A stretch of 64,000 bases of DNA, from positions 14,482,858 through 14,546,857 of the forward strand of contig CM028898.1 in the NCBI GenBank assembly GCA_016801885.1, given 5' to 3'. The DNA is from Toxotes chatareus (lineage: Eukaryota; Chordata; Actinopteri; Toxotidae). The notes under the pieces are model-generated. The model was not told the origin of the DNA, ran no database searches, and worked only from the letters and a program-made list of their open reading frames with translations. Below are positions 36,350-49,400 of the stretch, in pieces; position 1 is the stretch's first letter; every line of letters begins with the position of its first letter. The translations under genes and the position numbers were made by a program.

Positions 36350-37359
36350 AGTAGACATATTTCATTTGAATTTATTTGGGTACAAATTAAAAAAAATGTA
36401 CAAAACAAAGCATAGAAAGTAGTAAATATGAAAACAATGTCAATGACAACAACGTAAAAGAAAAGGCAACAGTTAAATAATTCATTAAAAATACAGTCAA
36501 CTAATCTGCAAAAGCATCTTGTAGTACTTTGCTGTATATCTACACAAACAAGCATGACATTTAACAGTCACGTTTGGGTCAGAAAAGGCATAGACCTGGG
36601 GCGTGTAAGAATACAAGGTTGAGTTTAAATCCAGAAGTGCACAACAATCAAGATGATCAAGTTTGTTTTTTTTTACTCAAATGTCAGTGTGTCATTAAAC
36701 TGAAACAACCTCACTACAAGAAACATTGATACTGAAACATGTTGACAGTAGGCCTTTGCTCATTAAACTGTTTTTTTTCCCTTTGTCTTGTAAAGCCAGT
36801 GTTTTCCCTTAATACTCATTTACATCACTGCTGTGAGGTTTAGCCTCATAAACATCCCACATTAGCTTGATTGTTCCGTTTCTGACTTTCAGAACAAGCA
36901 CTGAACGTTACCAAACTCTATATACTCATAATGCACAAACATTAGTACAGTGTTGCATTCATAATGAGCTTGACACCATCCTGACTTGACGATCACACAT
37001 GTATTTCAGCACGATAGCAAGCCAAAGTGGAAACACTTTACAGAACAGAACATGCACTGTACGTCTAGAAATCTTTGGCATCTGTAGGCCTGTAGGTTTC
37101 ACAGCCTGTCAGCGCCATCGCTCAGTGTCCACAATAAAGCACAGAGGAGACCTGCATGGAGGTGTCCAGCCACTGTCAGGATTGTCTCCATCATACTCCC
37201 TCACAATCCTGCCTAATGTCAGTCACTGAGGGGTTAAGTGTTCATTTTAACTGAGCTGGGAGGTGAGCGTGGGTGCTCTCCAGTTATTAGAGGGTTCCCC
37301 TTCAGGCTCAGCTGGTTTGGGTGTTAGTGCTGGTGTTGAGGCTGAATGCCGGTGATGGC
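36350..37359 (-). other. kif19: kif19 3' untranslated region with poly(A) signal
   Basis: AT-rich stretch after the stop codon. The first AATAAA I pick out on the minus strand with plausible spacing is at 36371-36376, giving a UTR of about 1 kb. I see no exons here. The true cleavage site needs transcript data. Confidence 0.5.
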
Positions 37360-37487
37360 TTAGTGTCTGCGTGTGCGCTGGCCCCCGGTGCCCGTGGTGG
37401 TGATGTAGAGGAGGGGCTGGGGCTGCCGCAGCTGGGGCCCTCGCTTCAGGTTATTTATGTGGGCCGCAGAGGACTCTGCATTTGAGC
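37360..37487 (-). CDS. kif19: kif19 exon 20 (last coding exon)
   Basis: 42 residues (963-1004) and a TAA stop at 37360-37362. Basic, Pro/Gly/Thr-rich end finishing GGQRTRRH. The acceptor is ctccacag. The 3' UTR continues to the left. Confidence 0.88.
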
Positions 37488-40400
37488 CTGTGGAGAGACA
37501 GGAAACAACAAAGACAAAGATCAATAAAAAAGATCGTTAAAGAGGAATGTCGCTACCTCTCCACCAACAGAGACAGCGGTTTACCCATTTGCTGGCTGTT
37601 GTGGGGTGCCCTGACTTTGGCGAGTGGAGGGATCCCTCTGTACTGGGGACGCAGTGCGGGGGCCTGGGGCTGACCGTTAATGTGGAGATGGGGGTCTGAA
37701 GTGCTGTCCAGTGGGCGGAACCTCTGAGCGGTGGCTGTCTTGGTTTGAGGAACCTGCAAGTGAGAAGGAAAAACAAAATCACTTGACTGATTGTCCACAG
37801 GGCACAGGACACTCGATGCCAGTGTCATATCAAACAGGCCCAAGACATTATGTGACATCTACAACATCAAACTGAATATACTCACTGCTTGACCAGTGAC
37901 CTCAAAGGAGCGTGAGCGTCTCTTCTTGCGACGAGCCTCAAAGTCCACTTCTCTGGGCGTTTGGTTCTTGGTGGCGACCTGACGGTTACGTGGGCGCGTC
38001 CAGGTCACATGCAGGCCGGGTCCCTCCCCAGTGCTGCTGGACAGGTTATCGTCCGAGGTGGCGTGTCTGAGCTCAGGGCTTGGCTGTCTGCCGCGCCGCA
38101 TTGGCAAACCTCTGGAGGGCGCCTCGCTCAAAGAAAGGCTGCTTTTCTGCTTCTTGGGGTCCAGGGGAGAGGGGGGAGGGGGTAACCGCAAGGCATCCAC
38201 CTCCAGGGCTTTGGAGCGTCGACGGGCTGCTTTTACTGCAATGTTCTGGACCCCCTTTAGGATCTGCTGCCGCTCTGTGTGGAGACGAGGAGAGGTTTGT
38301 TATTTTATTTCATTTACCACTTTTTCTTACTTCTACCTTCTCAGTGAGGGGATGTGGATCTAGGTAGAGAGATGGAAATCCAGGTTTACAGTCCACTTGT
38401 GTTTTTTTGGGCACAGCTGACCATAAATAACTAAATGTTTAATGTGCTTCATCAAATGTCCCTCCACTCACTAAAACGCTAGTTTGAACATCATACCATT
38501 TCGTGAAAGGGGGATATCAGCCCCGGCCTCGCTGCTCTCGGGCGATGAGTCCAGGTGGCTGCTGACACTGTGGCTGAGATGGCTGTAGCTCAGACAGCTC
38601 TCAGGAGCCAGTGGCTGCAGCTGCAGACATGAGATGCAGAGTGCCACATTATGATTAGACACTGATAGACATGGAAAGCTGAATGTAGGAGCTGAGAGTA
38701 AATACTTATGGCAGCTCATATTGGAGGTTCTTTTATGGAGATGCGTGGGCTGAAAATAAAAAGTCTCTGCCAGAGTGAAATATCTGTGTGAGTTTAGAGG
38801 AACTCATATTGCTGAAAAGCAACTCCTGACTAGACTGTATTAATTCACAGCATGAAACATCTCCAGGGGTAGTTACTGATCTGGAATGGAGAAAGACAAA
38901 TACTGCGTATTAGAATTGTCCTCACCTCTCTGTTGCCCTTCCCGTTAATGTGGATGGGGGGTGGCGTCATTACAGCTGAGTTTTTCATCTGCCTGGCATG
39001 AGGGCTGCTCTTAAAAACTCTGTTATTGTCCCTGGCGGAGGAAAAAAGAGAACACAATAGAAAGCCTTAAATGAACTTGTTCATTTGAATACGTGCTTGC
39101 TTTAATGTAACTTGAATACTTTAATTCTATGAATAATAGATAATAAATACAGCCGTTGTATACATTCTAAATGGGAAACATATGAACTGGATGTCCTCTT
39201 ACAGCTCAGGCTCAGGCAGAATGGGCGGCAAGGTGTGTCTACGAATCTTGGCTTGGCCTCGTCTGTTATCAGGGCACATGTTGCGTACGCTCTCCTGGTC
39301 TGAGTCTACGTCCTGCATGTTGTCGCGACCCTGACCGGGCAGAGTGATCTTGGGTAGAGAGCCCTCCTGGAAATGAGAGCAGGGCATTTATCAGCAAATA
39401 TTTACATCACACGGTCACCTCATTAATATTGTACTATAGCTGTTTCTTTATACTGGGGTTACCTTGATGGTGTGTCTGGTGGTCACTTTATCCAGGGCCA
39501 TGGCTCTGTCCAGCTTCCTCTCATCCAGTTCCCTCATGTAAATATCATACAGCTCCTGGAGGTGGGGGGGCACTAGCAGACTGTGGTCTGGAACACGCAG
39601 GCACACGTATAATTCAATGAACCACAAATTTATTGCGCTTAAAAACTAGGCTAGGACTGAAATTTAACAATTATTTTCATTATCAATTAATTTAAGTGTT
39701 TGAGTGCTGATATACTCACCATCAATAAACTGTCTCTGCTGCTGAATTATCTCATCACACAGGTGTCTGTGCTGCTCAAAGCGCTGAACCACAAAGTTCT
39801 TCTGTCGGATGACGTTGTCCTTGAGCAGTGCGTGGGACTGCATCTCTGCATTCTCAATCTCCAGCTCGTGGACCTTGCAGAGGAGGCCGAGGACCTCGCG
39901 CTGCTCCTCTGAGCTCACCCGCCGAGGCAGCAGCTCCTCCAAGCGACGGGCGCGATCTCGAAGCTCCAGAAACCTGCGCTCAAACAGTGTCTTATGGGAG
40001 AAACAACAGGGGCTAATCAGATTTTGTCTCATAAGGTCTAAAATTATACAAACACACTACAATTTCCTCTTATTTTTCAAGTAAACTGACAATTCTACCT
40101 TCTGTTTGTGAATCCTTTTCTGTTCAGCCATGAGAGTGACCAGATTTTCTCTGGCTATTGCCACCTCCTGGGTCTCAGTGCCGTCAGGGGGAGACTCTGG
40201 GGAATCAGAGTCCTTCTCGCTTTCATCCTTATTCACACTTTCCTTTCTCCTCTCTGCACGCCACTTCCTCCTGCGCCTGCTCCGCTCCTGCTCCCAGCTA
40301 AGAGTAAAAAACAAATCCCCATTTTTAGAGTTATTTATCTAGGTTTCTAATTTACAGCTATGCCATAATGATCAGTTTCCTGCAGCTACACGATCATTAT

Positions 40401-43400
40401 CTGTTTTTAAAGATGGTCTGTAGTTAGTCAAACCCATGGTTAGGTCTGTCTCATTATGTAGAGTTCATTGATTGCAACAAGAGGCAGAACTATGGTTGCT
40501 ATAGTTACCTGGTGTTCAATACACCGTCCACAGTATTTTACATTTGATCAGTGGTTAAACTGTGGATCAGAGCTGGAATAAAGATTCATACAAAACTCAG
40601 AATTAATACTCTCACTGAAACTTTGAGGATGAGTTGCCCTTACTGTGCTGTAACTTAAGTTTGTCAGTTAACTACTTTGGACCATTAGATGGGAGAGGTA
40701 GGACATAAATGCTAAACACTGACTCTGCGATGGTTAGCAGGTGTTTGGAAGTGTCAATCTGGATCTCCATGTTGCTGTTTTCCAGCTCCATCAGGGTCTT
40801 CCTGATCTCCATCTGTTGGCGGAAGGCATCCAGGAGCTGCTCCCTCAGCTGGTCCATCTCTGCCCGACTTTGCTGGCTGGAGTGGGCCTGGACTTCAGCT
40901 ACGAGTGGGGAAAGATGAAGAGAGCAGAAAAGAGGAGGGCAGTCAAAAACAGGCGCTGTGCAATACATATACGAGGAAACAACTTCATCTGGCAAATATT
41001 CTTCTTTACCCTGGACATTGCGGATGTCGGCCCGGTCTGAGTTGACCTGCCGGCTCGCCTGATCTGCAATCTTCTTCTTGAGCCGCTGGATCTCGCAGCG
41101 CAGGTCTGAGATGATGTTGGTGTACTGAGCAATGTGGTATGACACATTTATCAGGTTCTTCTTTACCTGAAGCACACAGTGATGATAAGGACAAAGACTA
41201 CTTAGATATCTACGTGGTATAACTGTATATTTGCTCTTAACTCTTTACAAAGCCATGTATGCCAAATCAACATATTCTAAGGTGAAGCATATTTTCAATA
41301 AATACAATGAGATATTTTATTGTAGTATTAATTCTATTGATCTCTGTTTAATAATTAACGTGTTCTGAGCTCACCCGTGTTCGAATACTTTTGGCACGGT
41401 CAGCATATGTCAACGTGTTACGAGACTCCTCAAAAGCCACAGAGGCGGGGCTAATATGGGCTATCATCACAGTTCGGCTGTTCCCGCCCAAAGAGTCCTG
41501 TCAATCAAAGATGTCAGAGGGACATGAATACAAGAGATAAAAACTGAAATCTGAATCATAAAACATAGGTATGACAGTCTGGATTTGGTCCCTTGTTCAT
41601 TTTTAAATTGTCATACCTTTAGTAGGCGGGTCAACTTGCTGTCTCGATAGTTGACATACTTGTTACCATTTTTGTCACTCAGGGCATTGATGCAGTTGCC
41701 CAAAGCCAGGAGGGATCGGTTGATGTGGGCTCCCTCTTTCAACCGCTGACCCCTGTTCTGAGTCTAACGGACAGACAGACAGATAGACGTGAGCGAGAAA
41801 GACTGAGAATTTTAAAGTATTTTGTGGACATTTTATGCCTCTGCTAAAGAGTAGACAGGAAATAAGACGAGAGAGAGAAGCCGGGGACATTCAGATTATG
41901 TGTGTGGCGCCTTTAAGACCCAGAAAACTTAATTTCTCAATCTACTTTCTGAGTAACCCGCAAAGCTTACTGTTAGTGCAGTAAGCTCTCTTAAGAAGAG
42001 GTCATATCCAAGGAAGCTTTTTCTAAACTTTGACTGCTGCTTATTTAGTCATGAATATTTTATGTTACAGAGAAATTTTCAGGGACTTTAAGCACTTTGG
42101 CCACCAGAGCACCCACACCTCTGAACATGCAGGATCTTGGCTGTTTCTTTCAGAGTAGCTGCTTCCACTCTTGCCCAGGAGATGGCATTACCTCCCACCT
42201 TTTTTCCATCAATACTTGCCTGAACTAAATTAACTGCACCTTTTACTGACCACGCAAACTCTTCTGTAGAGGCAGAGAAAATGTCCCCGTGTCCTCAAGT
42301 GACAAACAGCTCTCTGTTCTGCTCAGCTCCTAATGGAGGCCATATGTGCTATTCATCAATAGTCTCCATGGTAAATAAGTGTCCTCACCTGCTGACTGTT
42401 TGCACGTTATTTTAGTGGCGTGCAAAGATGTGGCATTGTTAACATGGGCGACCCACAATGACAATCTATTCATCTGACCGACAAAAGCAGGCTCAACTTG
42501 AAAAACTGTGAACAACGAACTGAACAAATGCTTTTCAGTGTAATCACTTAACTACTTAAAAAGAGGTCAAAGCAATAATAAAACCCAGAACATGAATTGG
42601 CTCGCAGATACGGCTCCTTCTGTCTGACAATACAGCCCTGCTCTTCCGCACGAAGTATCGACTGTACTTGTGCTAAACCAGAGGCAGTATCTCCAACAGA
42701 GCAGCTAAGCAGCATGCGCCTGGCGGTGCTGGAAAATTATTTATCTGGCAATCATGAAACTGCTCCTCATCTTCAATATTCCATTTTCTACTTTTTACTT
42801 TGTGTTTTATCATTTTACCCTGCAGGTGTGTTTATTTCTTTTTTATATTAATATTGTTCCTTCAGTGTGACTGTCTCTTGTAAAAGGTAAAATCAACAAA
42901 ATACTGATCACAACAATTAAATGATTCAAATTAGATTAAATTAGATTATGTTGGATCATATCTCCATGGGGTGTCTGAGTTAATTTCTATTTTATAGACT
43001 GCTGCATAGTTACATCTATGACAATGCATCATGCTTTACATGCTAAAATCTTTCTGTGAGAACGAGACCAGTAATTACAGCTCTCAAACACATGAGTAGA
43101 AATATTAAGTGGTAAAAAATGGAAATACTCAAGTAAAGAAAAAGTACTTTTCCCACTGCCAATGACAACTTTAGCTACTTTTCTGAATGTGCAAAGTGTC
43201 ATGTTGCACTATAACATGATCCCATTTGCCAAAAGGTTAGTATTACTTCAATAAACAGCACACTGAACCATGATGGCAGATATAAAGAGGCTTTTATTAA
43301 AGTCTCCTGAGATTTATGGGAACCTCAATCCTCTGACTGCTGTAAAGGCTCGCTGCCAAGCATCCCCAGTGAGCAGACTACAGTTAGAGGCTACATGAGT

Positions 43401-46400
43401 GCAGACACACTCACAAAGCAGACCCTTGTAGTTTTGAGGCCATACATGTGTAATGTATCCATACGGGCTTAAAAGGAGCAGTGTTCTTAATGGACACATT
43501 AGCAAAGTCTCTGAACTTGAATTTGGCAGAAAGGTCGTTGACAAAAAAAAAAAAAAATGCAGCCACACGGGCAGGTACTCACATAAACCATAAAACTCTC
43601 CACCTGTTACCACCTACAACTACCAATTAAACACAATTTCAGCCATTTAGACACCTCCTGACTGAGTATGTATATACACACCTGTGCTGCTCGTTCAGAG
43701 CCGGCAAGGTCAATCATGAAGAGGCGTGCAAAGCGGACCTCCTGCAGGACGTCTCGACAACGGCTCTGCTGCTTGACGGCCACCTGCAGCACAGCGTGGG
43801 AGCGAGACGACGTCTGATTGGCGGCTGTGGGCTCCTGGGTGCGCTGTTTGTTCCCCTTCATCAGCAATTCCATGATCTGACAAAACACATGCAGAGTTCT
43901 TTGTGCCGCCTGCAGTTACCATGGATGAAATCTGAATGTTTTGATTAAAACAAATGAGTCAAGTAGTGCAGGGTTATGTAGCTTGTCTCACCTCCTGAGC
44001 GTTGATGGTAGACACCTCTGTGATGCCGGCAACCTGAATCACTCCCTTTGAGTCTTCTCTCAAGTCTAAGAAGCCCGATGATGGGTTCAGCAAGTCACGG
44101 ATCATCTCATTGTAGATCTAAAAAGACACAGACAGAAATATAAAATCATCAGCTGAATGCACCTGCAATAAAGACTAGAAAATATTGAAAAAAAAAAGCC
44201 TAAAAGTTTATTTTCTTGACCTCCTTAAGCTATGTTCCTTAAGTTATAGACATGAATAAACTGGAAAGATGTTTATATCTAAAGAAAAGGCTTCATTCAG
44301 GCTTTCAGGCCTCCCACACACACCCAAACCAGGTACAAAAACATCAAGGACTATATTTTCAGCAGCTTGTCATTTAGAAACCACAGCTTGTTGGGTGGCA
44401 GGCTGTCATCAAGCCACTGTCAGTACTCTCCTCTCTTGAAGGTGCAGCAAAAGCGCCTCTATCCACATAAAAGCCCGGTGAAGGAAGTGACATCCTGGAA
44501 AACGACCGCTGGATGACAAACCACTGAGAAGTTTTTATTTGTCAAGCAGACCCCGGCCACACACTCTGAAAAGGGGGATGCTTTTACTGACACTGACAGC
44601 TGGGTGTTTGCTCTGTTATTTTTTCTATCTGTACTATTTCATTGCTGGTGGCGTCTGAACAAGACGAGAGACGACAGTCTACAGCCATGCTCGCGGCTCT
44701 GTGAGGCTGCACTTACAGTAAGCTTTGCAGGTATTTGGTTATAAACCAAAACACTGAACAAAAGAAAAAGTCAACAACATCCATCAATGGCAAATGCTGA
44801 AAAGGTTTCTCCTCCAATTAATTTTCCTCAATCTGAAAAAACTAGGAAACAAAACCAAAATAAGTATAAAAGAAAAAGGGGAGGGAACACTGTGTATATC
44901 CAGGTGGTAAAGAATAACCAAAGGTGCTTCTTTTAGCTGTACAGTGTATATTTATTTGCATTTGCTGTGTGTGAGTCTGTGCATGTGTTTTAGAGATTGC
45001 ACGTGTGAAAGAGAGCGTGATCTGAACAAGAAAAGGAGTAGATGTGTGCACATCGCTCGGTCAGGCTGTAAAATGGCGTTTAAACTCTTTGTGGTGACAG
45101 CGGCTACAGATTGCTCCGTGGAAACAGCAAACACACACGTCACACACAGTCTCGTGTCAGGATTCATCCTGAAGAGTTCAATAAAGGTCAGAGAACATCC
45201 ACACTCCATGATTGGCATTTTAATGGGAAAATTTTCATTTCCACCCACCCAGAGTGCTACTAAAGAGCTAAGCTTCAATAACATTGTCAATCACTGAACA
45301 TAATGATAGTGTTTGGCACTGAAAACACAAAATGTTATTTCTATGTCTGATGCAAACCCTCCTCCCAACAGACAAAATTTGTACCCAACAAGTGCTTGTA
45401 TTGTGCCATTTTCATTTTCTGTTGAAGGCTGAATGTTCAATGTTCTTTTCATTTTTTCTCTGTCTATACAAGGTTATAATCATTATTGTAATTATTCTGA
45501 TTGTTATAATCATTTCTCCTTCTCCTCTTCTCTCTCTCAGTTCTTTTCATGTGACAGCCTTAACATTTTATGAATAAATGTGACTTCTTCTTTATATTCA
45601 TGCTGTCATCTTTTCCATAATGAATTTTGGGAGCAAAACCATAATGGACACATAAAATCACCAAAAAGATCCTGAATTTCCAAGGCTTGTGTCATACAGA
45701 GTTTCCTGTGTGTTTCTCTTTTAAACAGTTACGACATGCAAAGCAAAAAGCGCAAATAGATAAGTTGAAAAGACATTTTATGCAGAAGGATGAAAAACAT
45801 ATCCACAGTGAACTCACTGATCCTCTCTACTAATTTCAGAGTCAGTTTCATTAAAGTAAAGATGCAAATCAGCTCATTACATGGGAATACTGAAGTCACG
45901 CAAGTGAGGCTTAGTTACTACTATCAAAGTCAAATGAAACTCCATTGTGCCCAGTGCTAAAAATGGCTTTGTCATTAAACACAGTCTGAGCTGTACCTGC
46001 TTCTCAATAATGAGCTGTGGAACCACAGCAGGCAGGCAGAGAAACCACCATCATCAGGCTGCTGTCTTATCTGTGCTTCATCATCCTCTGACAAAGGCAG
46101 AGGTAAAAACTCAGCCAGAAGGACCACAGATCACTCCCCACCTAAATGCACTCCAGGCTTCTGTGCCACAAAAGCATGTTTACAGTACAGCATGTAGAAG
46201 CACCTACACCTACAGTATGTAATCGGTTACTTACTGTGGCGTTTGTAAATCTTGTCCAATCTATAGTGGCGTTGGAGTAACAGGTAACATTACAAAAGAA
46301 TTACAGCCATACTCTGAGTGACGCTGTGGTAAAATCACTTCAACTGTCATTGTGTTGTTGTTGTAAGTCTTCATCCTGACCTGACACTCTAAGCCGACGT

Positions 46401-49400
46401 AAATGAACTAATACTGACAAAGTCTGACTGATTTAATGTTTTGCATCGACTCCCGTTGCCTCACTTCACCCCAATTCACCTAACTTTGCCTCAGATGTTC
46501 TGTTAAAAGTTGCACTTGAACACAGTGTAAACACTACAGCCAATAGCCAGCTAATCAACACTGTTCAAGCACATTCTGTGTCGGCAGGACAGAAAAGAAT
46601 TCAGTCAGTCAGTAGTTTGTATTTGCATGGAGAGACATACAAAACAAAACAGGCTGCTATTATATCTTCTTGGAAGAGAATTTCCAATATAAAAGCTTTA
46701 ATTGGCAGTTTGGCTTTGCTTTGCTATGTGGACAAAAAAAGAAAAGAAAAAGCTATAATGAAAAATGGGAGAAACCACACTACACTGGAGAAATTGCTGC
46801 TTCGCTTTGATGTACAGCCTCTCAGACATCGCTCTGTCACAAACTGCCTCCACAAACAATACAACACTGAAAAGTTGTTACATGGCCACTGACAAGGGTT
46901 AGAGACAAGCCGCTAAAACTACACGCAATAGCCAGTTATAGATGTTCAACAATGGTCCAGTGGTGCACTGTGGCTGACTATCACTTTGTATTTCACCTCC
47001 ATTATGAAAAAGGTTTTCTTTTAAGGGGAGGAAAGGCAAGTGCCTTTGTGCATCACCTTTCAACAACAATTCAGAAGGCAATTCAAAGAGCTTTACATGA
47101 GATATAAAAACAACACGGGAAATAAAAACACACATATAACAGTGTGGAATTTAAATATTCTCCAAAATCTGTTCAGTTGTGTCTGCACTCCTCTACAGGA
47201 CTGTGCATGAGGATGCCAGCTTAGCCCATTTCAGATGTGACATGAATGCCTGGGAAGAGTAAAGTGACACCAGTAGTACATGCCTGAAATTGGAATAAGC
47301 TAACAACCACAGTTGTTCAGTGTGAACAGATGGTGCCGAAAGAAGTTCTAAATGAACTTGACAGAAACAGAGCCCGATATCTGCAGTTCAAACGTGAAGA
47401 AATCAGGAGAAATCTCTAAACTCTGAGTGAGCAATCACGTTAATGGCTATAATATTTCGAGCCCCATTGCAGGCTAATTCCAAGATGTGTCATCACTGTT
47501 GCATTAACTAGATGATTCTGTGTGTTCGTGATGAGAATATATGCCTGGAGACGAGCTGTTGGAAAATGAAGTTCTGACCTCCAGATAGGACATGGAGACG
47601 CTGTACAGCATGTCGTCACTGGTCTCCTCAATGGCACGGAACAGGTCATTTAACGTCCGAACGTAGATGCCTGGCTCCTTGTCTGTCCCCAACATGGTGT
47701 ATGTCTTCCCACAACCTGAAACCAGAAAAGAAAATTTAAGAAAAAGACAGTTCTGTTAAACCCACTTCATGCAACCTGACTTGCACCAAACCAGGCAGAC
47801 AAAGTCAGCAACCAGCTGGAGAACAGAGTGGAGCATTTAGCAGCTAATGAGCCAGATAGTTGGAGTTTTTGGAGACCAGACTGACCAGACCAGAGAGAGT
47901 GAATATTAGACTGCAGGCAGCCAGAGTCACCATTTCAAAGGATAGGTTATAACACGTCAATCTTGAATCAATCAACACAGTTTTAAAGATCTTTCCCTCC
48001 TGGTTACAGTATTTAAAAATTGTTAACCTTACCTAAAATAAATACTGTATTCAAAATCAAACTTATGAATCTTATGAAAGCTAAATACTAAGTGTTTACT
48101 ATGTCTATATGACTAAATGTTCAAGATGTGCCATTTTAAGTCAGCCTTGGCTGGCCTGACCACACTGTTCCACACACACAGAGACACACACACATTAAAA
48201 CCTGTGTTTACTTCCCCACAGGAGCAGACAAAGAGCTTCGAATCTCTGAGACAGATGGACAGACAGAAGGAAGAAGAAGTCAGGGACAGATGGGCAACTT
48301 AAATGGAGAAATAGTGCTTAACTATCCTTTGACAATCAGAACCTACCCACTGGAAATGTGGGAGGTAAAGCATGACTCATTTTCTAATCAGACCTGCGCT
48401 GGAAACCAAAACACATGAATAACACGTGTCATCCTTTTCCTGTGTGTGCTGACGAGCTCACCAGAGATTACGGGCCAGAAACGTAATGCGTGTGATTGGT
48501 GGATGATACACCTCTATTCAAAAACAGTCATAGGTTATCAACACCCATACACACACTCACTCACTCCCACAAACCTGTGGGTCCGTAGGCAAACACAGTG
48601 GCATTGTAGCCTGATATGAGGCCCTCAATCAGCCCTCTGGTTGTAGCTCTGTACACCTCCTCCTGCACAGGAAGAAAATAAACGTAAAGATTTTGAACAC
48701 ACATTTATTATAGGAACACAAATAATGCCAAATTTGTATATTCAATTTCATTTAGCTTTTAATTTTTTTTTACTTTAACTTTCGACAGACCTGACTGGCT
48801 GAGTAGTCGAACGCCACGTCAAACATGTACGTCTTCTCCCTGGAGCGGTTGGCACGCAGGATGTCGTCTGGGTCCTCCATGGGATCCATCAGAACCACCA
48901 TCTAATGATAAAGAGGAAGGTAGAGAAAGGGGAAAGACAGGAGGATGAAAGAAAAAAAAAGAGGAACACAGTATCAGTAGGTGGTTAGTCTCCAAGCCCA
49001 TGTTGATGTATGAGCAGCCCATGAACTTGATATGCCTTCTTGTCAATCACTTTGGGAAGTTGAGCTAATGAGGAAATGTGCTTTCAGTTCAGGGAGTCGA
49101 AGTTCTGCAGTGGACGTCAGTCTGAAAAGGTGGCAAAAGTAAATTACCAAAAGGGCAGCTGGGACGTCAGAAAATATGGTCACGACTAAATTGTAATTGG
49201 ATCACGGATTAGAAGATTCCAGATTATATGTTATTATTTACTGCTTGTTTAGATGGTAATGTGTATTAATGCATAGCTGCAAAAGGAATTATAAACGGAG
49301 GTACACTGTACAGATGTAGCAGCTGTTAGGGCTAACGAGAATAAAATGCAGATGGCTGTCTGTCTGTTGCAGATGGGTACAGATGTCTGTTTCTGTTGAG

